DNA of 12,406 nt from Pseudomonadota bacterium (GTDB taxonomy: Bacteria; Pseudomonadota; Gammaproteobacteria; Steroidobacterales; Steroidobacteraceae). Within the stretch, counting starts at the first letter, position 1. Every line of letters starts with the position of its first letter. This document shows, in pieces, positions 1-6,762 of the stretch. The translations under genes and the position numbers were made by a program. The stretch covers positions 1 to 12,406 of the forward strand of contig JAKCEJ010000047.1 in assembly GCA_021838065.1 (NCBI GenBank), written 5' to 3'. The notes under the pieces were generated by a model that saw only the letters and a list, made by a program, of their open reading frames with translations, was not told where the DNA came from and did not search any database.

Positions 1-36
1 TGCTCGATGCTCCCCCCGGGGCGAGAGCCCGGATCC

Positions 37-474
37 TCAGGCCGCCCGCACCTCGATGCTGCGCGGCTGCAGTTTCGGCTGCTTCGGGATCGCCACCTCC
101 AGCACGCCGTGAGTCTGTTTGGCCGTGATCGAATCCACGTCGGCCCCTTCCGGCAGCGTGAAGGTGCGCAGGAATGCGCCGGCGCGGCGCTCGAGGCGCT
201 GATGGGCTTTGCCCTGCTGGGTCTCGCGCGCGCGTTTCTCGCCGCGGATGGTGAGCACGCCCTTGTCGGCCGTGATGTGGACGTCCTTCGGCTCAACGCC
301 AGGCACGTCGGCGACGACCACGTAGCGCTCAGGCTCCTCGTAAATGTCGACCTGGGGAATCCACGAGACCGCCCCCGCAGCGGCATTTTCGCCGTGCTCC
401 GCGGAGAACGCCTGGTCGAGCTGACGCTGCAGGGTGTCGATGAGCGTCCAGGGCTGATAGCGAACAACAGTCAT
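37..474 (-). CDS. Small heat-shock protein, Hsp20/alpha-crystallin family
   Basis: ATP-independent holdase chaperone of the cytoplasm that binds unfolding proteins under stress and hands them to DnaK/ClpB-type refolding systems (family knowledge). The 145-residue product has a short N-terminal arm (about 1-36) and an alpha-crystallin domain (about 37-130). The domain carries the typical P-x-V-D-I-Y-E start, the VPGV-x-x-x-D-V-x-I segment (57-67), GVLTIRGEK (72-80) and the late G-V-L-E-V-A-I-P-K signature (123-131). A short tail contains I140-x-V142, like the oligomerising I-x-I/V motif. The start at 474 is preferred to the ATG at 513, because GGAGG sits about 8 nt before it and the extra 13 residues are not family-like. 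It is transcribed away from nrdJa and preceded by a sigma-32-like promoter. Small Hsps are too numerous to assign a symbol. Confidence 0.95.
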   Translation of the reverse strand: MTVVRYQPWTLIDTLQRQLDQAFSAEHGENAAAGAVSWIPQVDIYEEPERYVVVADVPGVEPKDVHITADKGVLTIRGEKRARETQQGKAHQRLERRAGAFLRTFTLPEGADVDSITAKQTHGVLEVAIPKQPKLQPRSIEVRAA

Positions 475-533
475 GATCCAACCTCCAATGAGTGATGGTG
501 TCAGCGTCGGCACCGTATGTCTGGTTGAAACTG

Positions 534-561
534 ATCTGCGGCCGACGCCGGGATTTTCAAG
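534..561 (-). promoter_or_regulatory. Sigma-32-like heat-shock promoter of the hsp20 gene
   Basis: On the minus strand CTTGAAA (561-555) is followed after 13 nt by CCGCAGAT (541-534). The sigma-32 (RpoH) consensus is CTTGAAA, 13-14 nt, CCCCATNT. The -35 element matches exactly and the -10 element matches 5 of its 7 defined positions. Transcription would start near 527 and give a leader of about 50 nt. Its place directly upstream of a small heat-shock gene supports the call; no transcript evidence is available. Confidence 0.6.
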
Positions 562-688
562 GCGTCGACGCGCGGGCGCGCCCCTCGCCGCACGTCCGCC
601 CGACGGCCCCTGACGCGGTCCCGGCTCCTCCGCCGGGCTCCTGCTCTGCGGGGGATAGCCCTGTGCACAAGCTGTGCGAAGTCGGGGG

Positions 689-704
689 ATACAATATCTT
701 GGGG
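689..704 (+). promoter_or_regulatory. Possible degenerate NrdR box
   Basis: The core CAATATCTTG (692-701) matches the NrdR core CWATATATWG at 9 of 10 positions. The flanks (ATA on the left, GGG on the right) match poorly. It lies 175 bp upstream of the better palindrome at 864-879, whereas paired NrdR boxes usually sit about 31-32 bp apart. It may be a distal site or chance. Confidence 0.25.
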
Positions 705-824
705 TTACCGGAACGCGTTTGGTTCGGTCTTCCGCAAAAAATTCGCAGGCTCGACACGGCGCGATTCATCATAAGGCGTTGTTTTTTGTGAATTTAATTT
801 GCCTTTTTCCGGACGACCCGAATC

Positions 825-853
825 TTGACGCAGAGCCGGGTGCTCATTAGGCT
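825..853 (+). promoter_or_regulatory. Sigma-70-like promoter of nrdJa
   Basis: TTGACG (825-830; 5 of 6 to TTGACA) is followed after exactly 17 nt by TAGGCT (848-853), which keeps the three key -10 bases T, A and final T. Transcription would start near 860, so the palindrome at 864-879 would cover the initiation region. An AT-rich tract lies just upstream. The leader to the chosen nrdJa ATG would be about 180 nt. This is an inference from motif spacing. Confidence 0.45.
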
Positions 854-863
854 CTTTACCCCG

Positions 864-879
864 ACACAAGATCTTGTGT
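864..879. promoter_or_regulatory. NrdR-box-like operator, perfect 16-bp palindrome
   Basis: ACACAAGATCTTGTGT is a perfect 16-bp inverted repeat. It fits the NrdR-box consensus acaCwAtATaTwGtgt at nearly every position; only the central bases (G and C for t and a) differ. NrdR is the ATP/dATP-sensing repressor of ribonucleotide reductase genes. The site lies 160 bp before nrdJa and just downstream of the predicted transcription start, a position suited to repression. A second box at the usual 31-32 bp spacing was not found. Confidence 0.7.
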
Positions 880-1040
880 TCACCTTCGGGGGAACGAGAG
901 ATCGCGCGTTCGGGGAGGCTCAGGGGGATACTGGCTGTGGATCGGCGTATCGGTGGACCCGGTGCGCGCAGCCCAGCGCTTTCCGCGCCGCCCGTATTCC
1001 CTGTGATCCGGTGTGCAGACACTTGGGGCGCCGCGGACAC

Positions 1041-4000
1041 ATGAATACCGTCGTGAAGATCGAATCAAAGGACATAGACGCCATTCCGTTCCAGGAGGCG
1101 TCGGTCGACATCTGGGACAAGAAATACCGCCTGACCGCCAAAGACGGCACGGCCATCGACAAAACGATGGACGATACGTACAAGCGCGTCGCGCGCGCGC
1201 TGGCGGACGTCGAGCGCGAAGAGCTGCGCGAGGAGTGGTACGAGCGGTTCCTCTGGGCGTTGCGCCGCGGCGCGATTCCGGCCGGTCGCGTCACGTCCAA
1301 TGCCGGAGCGCGCGAGCACAAGCCCGCCACCTCGACGATCAATTGCACCGTCTCGGGGACCATCGAGGATTCGATGGACAACATCCTGGGCAAGGTCCAT
1401 GAGGCGGGTCTGACGCTGAAGGCCGGGTGCGTGGCGCCCGGCACCTGGGTGCGCACCGAGCGCGGCCTGGTGACCGCCGATCAGGCGGTGCAGGAGAAGC
1501 ACGAGCGCATTCTCAGCTACGATCGCGAGACGCGTCGCTTCGAGATGCACAAGATTCTGCGGCACATGACCACGCATGTGCCGCAGCACGAGAACATCCG
1601 CATCCGGTCAAACGGCCTCTCGCTGACGACTTCGATTCGCCACCCTGTGCTGGTGTTCCGCGACGAGCGGCTGGTTTACGTGCGGGCCGATGAGGTGAGG
1701 GAATCGGATGCCCTCGTGCACCACCGCTACGAATGGTCAGGTGAGGCGGACAACGCGCTCGAGGCGTGGTTCGCGGGAGCGCATCTCGGCGACGGCAGTG
1801 CATACGAAAAGAAGCACTCGCACAAGTCCTCGCGCCTGAAATGGCGCGCCAAGGCCGGCGCATTGGGACGGCGGTTCGTGTTCAAGATTCGCGCGGCCGA
1901 GCGCGAGGTCGTAGAGCGTTACGCAGCGTTCTTCGCCGCTTTTGCCGACAGCCGGGCGCGAGTGGTGTCCGCGAGGACCGCAAACGGCGCTCTGGTGTGG
2001 GACTTCACGGTATCCAGCTCCGCTGCAAGCCGCGCGCTCGATCTCATCGATGATCAGACCGGCAACCAATCCGCGACGTTGCGAGTGCCGGCATGGGTGG
2101 CGGCCGAGCCGGAGCGGTTCTTCCTGCCGTTCCTTGCCGGATTGATCGACACCGACGGGACGGTCTCGACCGAACGCGGCAGCGTGTCCATTTCGATGAA
2201 GAGCGAGATATTTGCGCGCGAGATTCAGGCGTTCCTCGGACTATTCGGCGTTCAAGGCTCGGTCACGCCCTGCAACTGGCGCGCGCATGTGCTCAACGGC
2301 CATCCCGTGGCGGCAGGCCGCGGTGCAGTCCTGAATATTTTCGACTCGCAATTCCTCGCCCGCGTCGCGCAATTTCTGGCCGATGACGGCAAGCGTCGAT
2401 CCATTGCACGCTATGCGTCCACGCCTGGCCAGTACGACCGCTATGCGATGCCCGAGGTGCTGCGTCAGGCGCTCGAATCCGCAAACGCCGCGCTGTCGCA
2501 TGAAGAGCGCCAGCGCCTCGGCTTCTACTACGGATACCACCGCCGCACCCGCATCAGCCGTGTCTGGCTGGACAAATGGCTCGCACGCTTCCCGGAGCTC
2601 GCTGATCTCATTCGCTTCGCGATGAGCCTGCGACCGGTCGAGCGAGTCGAGCGGGCGTTACCGCTGCCGGAGACGTTCTTCGACTTCACGGTCGATGGCC
2701 ATAACAACTACCTGGCCGGCAACCGCGGGCTGGCGGTCATCCACAACTGCGGTATCGGCTACGAGTTCTCGACGCTTCGCCCGCGCGGCGCGTATGTATC
2801 GGGCGCCGGGGCCTACACCTCCGGCCCGCTGTCGTTCATGGATATCTTCGACAAGATGTGCTTCACCGTCTCCTCGGCCGGTGGCCGCCGCGGCGCGCAG
2901 ATGGGCACCTTCGACGTCGGTCATCCCGACGTCATGGAGTTCATCAAGTCCAAGCGCGAAGCCGGCCGGCTGCGGCAGTTCAATCTATCGCTGCTGATCA
3001 CCGACGAGTTCATGCAGGCGGTCAGGCAGAACGGCGAGTGGAAACTGGCGTTTCCGTTGTCGCGCAAGGAATACGAGTCGGACAAGCCGGATCTGACCGA
3101 CGCGAGCAAGTACGTGTGGCGCGAGTGGGCGGTGCATGACCAGTACGTGGTCAACGAGCACGGGCTGGTCGCCTGCAAGATCTACAAGACGCTGCCGGCG
3201 CGGCGCATGTGGGACGTCATCATGACGTCGACCTACGATTTCGCGGAGCCGGGCTTCATTCTCATCGACCGTGTCAACGAGATGAACAACAACTGGTGGT
3301 GCGAGAATATTCGCGCCACCAACCCGTGCGGCGAACAGCCGCTTCCGCCGTATGGAAGTTGTTTGTTAGGATCTGTCAATCTGACAAGATTCGTGCGCGA
3401 GCCGTTCAGTGATCATGCGCGTTTCGACTGGGACGAGTATCGTCAGGTCGTCAAGGTCTTCGCCCGCATGCTCGATAATGTAGTCGAGATCAACGGGCTG
3501 CCGCTCGAGCGGCAGCGCGATGAAATCCTGCGCAAGCGCCGCCACGGCATGGGCTTCCTTGGGCTCGGCAGCACCCTGACGCTGCTCGGCATCAAGTACG
3601 GTTCGCCCGAATCGGTGAAGTTCACCGAGGAGGTGGCGCGCGAGATGGCGATCGCCGGTTGGGAAGAGGCGCTCGATCTGGCGCGCGAGAAGGGGCCGGC
3701 GCCCATCATGACCGAGCGCTTTTCGGTCACGAGCGAGATGCTGCGCAAGCGCCCCGAGATGATCCGCGACGGCCTGAAAGTCGGAGATCAGGTGCCGGGG
3801 CGCATCCTGCACGCCAAGTACAGCCGCTACATGCAGCGGATCGCCCAGATTGCGCCGCATCTGGTCGAGGAACTCGCCGAGACCGGCGCGCGCTACACGC
3901 ACCACACCTCGATCGCGCCGACCGGCACCATCTCCCTGTCGCTTGCGAACAATGCCTCGAACGGCATCGAACCGTCTTTCGCGCACCACTACTTCCGCAA

Positions 4001-4508
4001 CGTCATCCGGCCGGGACGCAAGACGAAGGAGAAGGTAGGTGTGTGCTCGTTCGAGCTGCTCGCGTATCGCGAGCTCGTCAATCCGCACGCGACCCCGGAC
4101 GCAGTCATCGAGTCCGAGAAGCTGCCGGATTACTTCATCGCCTCCGAGGACGTCACGCCGAAGGAGCACGTCGACGTGCAGGCGGCAGCGCAGAAGTGGG
4201 TGGACTCGTCCATCTCCAAGACTGCGAACGTCCCGACCAATTTCCCCTACGAGCAGTTCAAGGACATCTACCTTTACGCCCATGAACAGGGCCTGAAGGG
4301 TTGCACGACGTTCCGCTTCAACCCGGAGGCCTTCCAGGGCGTACTGGTCAAGGAGCAGGATCTGAAGAACACCGTCTACAAGTTCACTCTCGATGACGGT
4401 ACCGTCGTCGAGGCGCGCGGCGATGAGGAGATCGAGTACGACGGCGAATTGCATACGGCCGCCAATCTGTTTGATGCGATGCGCGACGGTTACTATGGGC
4501 ACTTTTGA
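1041..4508 (+). CDS. nrdJa: Class II (adenosylcobalamin-dependent) ribonucleotide reductase, catalytic part NrdJa, with intein
   Basis: Reduces ribonucleotides to deoxyribonucleotides with a thiyl radical generated from adenosylcobalamin, so it works with or without oxygen. The precursor has 1155 residues; removing the 440-residue intein (130-569) leaves 715, a normal NrdJa size. Visible elements: the TINCTVSGT segment with C102, the first redox cysteine; the rejoined A-G-C-G-I-G-Y-E-F-S-T-L-R-P motif; the finger-loop motif N761-P-C763-G-E765-Q-P-L with the expected radical cysteine C763; C774 in GSCLLGSVNL, the second redox cysteine; the T-S-I-A-P-T-G-T-I-S loop (956-965); and the GLKGCTTFRFN end motif. 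There is no C-terminal cysteine cluster; NrdJb supplies that. The ATG at 1041 is preferred because family-like sequence (IESKDIDAIPFQ) starts just after it. The frame is open back to 825, but that part overlaps the promoter. Its ribosome binding site is weak. Confidence 0.95.
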   Translation: MNTVVKIESKDIDAIPFQEASVDIWDKKYRLTAKDGTAIDKTMDDTYKRVARALADVEREELREEWYERFLWALRRGAIPAGRVTSNAGAREHKPATSTINCTVSGTIEDSMDNILGKVHEAGLTLKAGCVAPGTWVRTERGLVTADQAVQEKHERILSYDRETRRFEMHKILRHMTTHVPQHENIRIRSNGLSLTTSIRHPVLVFRDERLVYVRADEVRESDALVHHRYEWSGEADNALEAWFAGAHLGDGSAYEKKHSHKSSRLKWRAKAGALGRRFVFKIRAAEREVVERYAAFFAAFADSRARVVSARTANGALVWDFTVSSSAASRALDLIDDQTGNQSATLRVPAWVAAEPERFFLPFLAGLIDTDGTVSTERGSVSISMKSEIFAREIQAFLGLFGVQGSVTPCNWRAHVLNGHPVAAGRGAVLNIFDSQFLARVAQFLADDGKRRSIARYASTPGQYDRYAMPEVLRQALESANAALSHEERQRLGFYYGYHRRTRISRVWLDKWLARFPELADLIRFAMSLRPVERVERALPLPETFFDFTVDGHNNYLAGNRGLAVIHNCGIGYEFSTLRPRGAYVSGAGAYTSGPLSFMDIFDKMCFTVSSAGGRRGAQMGTFDVGHPDVMEFIKSKREAGRLRQFNLSLLITDEFMQAVRQNGEWKLAFPLSRKEYESDKPDLTDASKYVWREWAVHDQYVVNEHGLVACKIYKTLPARRMWDVIMTSTYDFAEPGFILIDRVNEMNNNWWCENIRATNPCGEQPLPPYGSCLLGSVNLTRFVREPFSDHARFDWDEYRQVVKVFARMLDNVVEINGLPLERQRDEILRKRRHGMGFLGLGSTLTLLGIKYGSPESVKFTEEVAREMAIAGWEEALDLAREKGPAPIMTERFSVTSEMLRKRPEMIRDGLKVGDQVPGRILHAKYSRYMQRIAQIAPHLVEELAETGARYTHHTSIAPTGTISLSLANNASNGIEPSFAHHYFRNVIRPGRKTKEKVGVCSFELLAYRELVNPHATPDAVIESEKLPDYFIASEDVTPKEHVDVQAAAQKWVDSSISKTANVPTNFPYEQFKDIYLYAHEQGLKGCTTFRFNPEAFQGVLVKEQDLKNTVYKFTLDDGTVVEARGDEEIEYDGELHTAANLFDAMRDGYYGHF
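1428..2747 (+). mobile_element. In-frame intein with LAGLIDADG homing endonuclease, inserted in nrdJa
   Basis: A self-splicing 440-residue insert (NrdJa precursor residues 130-569). The N-terminal junction is C130 in the block-A-like sequence CVAPGTWVRTERG, directly after LKAG. The block-B-like segment is LTTSIRHPVLVF, with H201. The C-terminal blocks read FFDFTVDGHNNYLAGNRG and then AVIHN, with penultimate H568 and N569 followed by extein C570. All residues of standard (class 1) splicing are present. The middle carries two dodecapeptides, FAGAHLGDGS (acidic D251) and FLAGLIDTDG (acidic D372), so the endonuclease looks catalytically complete. The spliced product restores L-K-A-G-C-G-I-G-Y-E-F-S. 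Inteins often sit in conserved sites of ribonucleotide reductases (family knowledge). The exact target and activity are unknown. Confidence 0.93.
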
Positions 4509-4691
4509 GACACCCTGGACCGAGCGGGGCGCTGAAATCGCCCGCGCCCGAGACGCGCAAAGACTGGGCCTCTGCATCCGGGAGATTCGTCCTGTCCGTG
4601 GAGTCTCCTATCCGGTGGCGTCCGCGTGAGCTTACGAACTGCCGGCGGCCTGATGACCTGGACCAGGCAGCACTGATTCTGGAATCGTGAT

Positions 4692-5459
4692 ATGAGCATC
4701 AAGATCGAGCGGAAAATCGTCAAGTACGAGGTGCAGAAGCTCGAGGACGCCCAGGCCGAGAAAGCTGCGGTGGCGCAAGCGGCCAGCGCTCCTGCCGCGC
4801 CCCCGGCTCTTCCTCCCGCCCCCACCACCACGACGGTTCGCGATAAGAACGGACATATGGCGCAAGTCATCCGGATGCATGAGAAGCTCGAGCGTCCGGA
4901 GGTGCTGATCGGCTCGACATACAAGATCAAGACGCCGATCTCCGATCACGCGATGTACGTCACTATCAACGACATCGTGCTCAATGAGGGCACCGAGTAC
5001 GAGCAGCGGCGCCCGTTCGAGATCTTCATCAACTCGAAGAATCTCGATCACTTCCAGTGGATCGTTGCGCTGACGCGCATCATTTCAGCCGTGTTCCGCA
5101 AGGGCGGCGACGTCACGTTCCTGGTCGATGAGCTGAAGGCGGTGTTCGATCCGCGCGGTGGCTACTGGCAGCCGGGCGGAAAATTCATGCCGTCGATCAT
5201 CGCCGAGCTCGGCTACGTCATCGAACGTCACCTGCAATCAATCGGTCTGCTGCGCAAGCCGTCGCTCGATGAGCATCAGCAGAAGCTCGTCGATGAGAAG
5301 CGCGCAGAGTACGAGGCCCGCGCCCGCCAAACCGATGCATTCGCCAAGTCTGACTTCCCGGAAGGCGCGCAGCTGTGCGCCAAGTGCAGCACCGCGGCCG
5401 TGGTGATGATGGATGGCTGCATGACGTGCCTCAACTGCGGTGAGTCCAAGTGCGGGTGA
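4692..5459 (+). CDS. nrdJb: NrdJb, accessory C-terminal subunit of split class II ribonucleotide reductase (TSCPD domain)
   Basis: Second polypeptide of the split NrdJ. In Pseudomonas-type NrdJab it accompanies NrdJa and carries the parts that are C-terminal in single-chain NrdJ. The 255 residues comprise a coiled N-terminus (1-28), an Ala/Pro-rich linker (29-45), a TSCPD-type domain (about 68-185, with STYKIKTP, MYVTIND, RPFEIFIN and a conserved acidic/hydrophobic helix) and a tail with six cysteines: C229-x2-C232, then C243-x2-C246-x2-C249 and C254, in the DGCMTC-x-x-CGESKC context seen at NrdJ C-termini. The cysteines may bind zinc or shuttle electrons to the active site (inference). The ATG at 4692 is fixed by an in-frame stop at 4674; a modest GGAA lies 7 nt upstream. 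The gene lies 183 nt after nrdJa. Confidence 0.88.
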   Translation: MSIKIERKIVKYEVQKLEDAQAEKAAVAQAASAPAAPPALPPAPTTTTVRDKNGHMAQVIRMHEKLERPEVLIGSTYKIKTPISDHAMYVTINDIVLNEGTEYEQRRPFEIFINSKNLDHFQWIVALTRIISAVFRKGGDVTFLVDELKAVFDPRGGYWQPGGKFMPSIIAELGYVIERHLQSIGLLRKPSLDEHQQKLVDEKRAEYEARARQTDAFAKSDFPEGAQLCAKCSTAAVVMMDGCMTCLNCGESKCG

Positions 5460-5540
5460 GCTGTGGGCCGCAGGCATAGGACCGGGCTGTATTCGGTACG
5501 CGGATAAGCGATTGATTCAGAGTAGTGCTGATCGCAGCTT

Positions 5541-5774
5541 ATGCGTCAACCCACAGGGGCAACGGGCGATAGATTCATTGCTCTCGGCGGTGCGCCAGGG
5601 GTGGCACTAGGAGCGGGGCTCGGAGTGGCCATTGGCGCGGCTACTGGGCGCCTGGCGCTCGGATTGGCGTTGGGTGTCGGAATAGGTGTCGCAGTAGGCG
5701 TCGCAATCGGCGTAGCCCTTGCTGAGGCAAAAGGCCCCGCGAAGGCTCGGCGCGATGGGCCACCGGATTCCTAG
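5541..5774 (+). CDS. Small glycine-rich membrane protein (glycine-zipper-like)
   Basis: A predicted 77-residue protein of unknown function. Residues 13-62 are almost entirely G, A, V, L and I, with many G-x3-G spacings, and form two closely packed transmembrane hairpin segments (about 15-34 and 38-60). The tail is short and charged (AEAKGPAKARRDG). Similar tiny G/A-rich proteins occur widely in proteobacteria (recalled, not searched). No convincing ribosome binding site precedes the ATG, so the start may be slightly different. It follows nrdJb by 81 nt on the same strand. Low-complexity composition in high-GC DNA leaves some chance that it is not a gene. Confidence 0.55.
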   Translation: MRQPTGATGDRFIALGGAPGVALGAGLGVAIGAATGRLALGLALGVGIGVAVGVAIGVALAEAKGPAKARRDGPPDS

Positions 5775-5823
5775 AGACTCCAAAGGTCAGAGGCGCCGGC
5801 GCAGATCTGCCGGCCGCAGCACC

Positions 5824-6217
5824 TCAGTCATGCAACGCTGACTGCGCGAGCGGATCGGCCGGCAGCCCTGCCTTACGATGCGACTTGCCGATGCGCCGGC
5901 CGATGTGGTTCTCTCTGCGGTTCGGGGGCAGCTGCTGACGGCGCGTGATGAACCCGCCATTGGGCGGCGCCATGCGTGGCTCAGCCATCCGAGTGCGCCA
6001 ATCCCCGATGCAGCCGCGCTGCCTGCCCGCGTGTCATCTCGCCCTCGCGCACCTCGCCGTGAATGCGCCAATTCTGCCGAGCCAATCGATTGTTGACTTG
6101 TTCGCGTCGAGAATGATGCGCCTGCCAAGCGTTGTCGGCGCTCGCGGGTGCGGCCGTGAAAGCTGCCAACACTGCGACTGCCGACGCCGCGGCGAGCAGA
6201 CTACGTAAGTATCTCAT
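5824..6217 (-). pseudogene. Small exported protein gene broken by a one-base frameshift
   Basis: The first 78 codons (6217 down to the stop at 5981) encode a Sec signal peptide (MRYLRSLLAAASAVAVLAAF onward, cleaved near A-S-A-D) and then HHSRREQVNNRLARQNWRIHG and EVREGEMTRGQAARLHR. This is the conserved core of a common proteobacterial exported family of unknown function. Just after LHR the frame is lost at a run of four C's (6003-6006, G's on the coding strand). Skipping one base, the next frame continues DWRTRMAEPRMAPPNGGFITRR, then NRRENHIGRRIG, as the family does, to a stop at 5824, giving about 130 residues. GGAGGA lies 8 nt before the ATG. The break is either a real mutation or a sequencing error in the homopolymer; substitutions such as L to P in the second half favour decay. 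Confidence 0.8.
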
Positions 6218-6762
6218 CGAGCGTCCTCCGGGTGGTGAGTGGCGTGTCGGGCGCGCATTGCATCCGCCAATGCGCGATCAGAACGTTCGGGTGGCCGCGC
6301 GGCTGACAAACGCGACAGAAGATTATGCCGATCCCCAAAACCTGTCCGATCGCGGATTCGTCGGGGGCCGGTCAATGACCGGGAAGTGAATGAACCGCAG
6401 CTCGACTCCTGCCGGAATGCTGGTTCACTCTGTCGGCAAATGGACCACGCCGGCGCGTGGCCATCGGTTTGATGTGCCGCCGCCGATGCGAATGGGCGTC
6501 CCGCGGGGCGCATCGCCCGGCGGCGCTTCCCGGGCGCGCGCAATGGCTTGAGTGCCCTTTCCGCGTGGTCGGCTGCAGACAGCACAAATACGCATGTTCC
6601 GGACCCGGTCAATTCGCTATACGGATCCATGGTGACTAGACGCCGTATCCGCTCCGTCATCTGGGAAGCGATCCGGCGGTAACGAAGGCGTCGAACAGGC
6701 ATGCCTGTGGTCGGGACACCGGGCGAAGCCAGACGGCGTGGAACCTGGACGGGAGGCGGGAC
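6218..6762. other. Gap of about 545 bp with no recognisable gene
   Basis: The minus-strand exported-protein gene and the plus-strand outer-membrane gene diverge from this region, so it should hold both promoters. No family-like coding sequence was recognised. The long minus-strand open frame across it starts inside the neighbouring gene, covers the other gene's ribosome binding site, and has an R/P/A-rich composition typical of chance frames. A perfect 14-bp palindrome lies at 6695-6708. No clear -35/-10 pair was found. Confidence 0.5.
6695..6708. repeat. Perfect 14-bp palindrome upstream of the outer-membrane gene
   Basis: ACAGGCATGCCTGT is a perfect inverted repeat that ends 54 bp before the barrel-protein ATG, in the region where its promoter should lie. 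It could be an operator for a dimeric regulator. I do not recognise the family, and chance is possible. Confidence 0.3.

Larger units (their letters stand above)
562..1040. other. Long intergenic region between hsp20 and nrdJa
   Basis: This gap of about 480 bp separates the divergent hsp20 and nrdJa genes. It holds the nrdJa promoter and NrdR-type palindrome (listed separately) and an AT-rich, T-tract-bearing stretch at 776-810 just upstream of the promoter, which could act as an UP element. A weak inverted repeat GCACA-AGC-TGTGC lies at 665-677. Open frames here resemble no known family. No cobalamin riboswitch (B12 box) could be recognised, although the downstream enzyme needs B12. Confidence 0.5.

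Noticed and set aside
665..677. Inverted repeat GCACA-AGC-TGTGC as a second NrdR box
   Set aside because: The half-sites are one base out of phase with the NrdR core and it does not have the usual spacing from either candidate box.
705..1040. Minus-strand open frame upstream of nrdJa
   Set aside because: Overlaps the promoter and palindrome, with an R/P/S-rich composition and no family resemblance.
825..1040. Upstream extension of the nrdJa reading frame to a TTG at 825
   Set aside because: The TTG is part of the -35 element and the added 72 residues show no family similarity; homologous sequence begins after the ATG at 1041.
880..1040. Cobalamin riboswitch in the nrdJa leader
   Set aside because: Looked for because the enzyme needs B12; no B12-box-like sequence was found.
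3366..4577. 403-codon open frame on the minus strand
   Set aside because: Antisense to the strongly supported nrdJa; the product is L/R/D/V-rich with no family features, a typical high-GC mirror frame.
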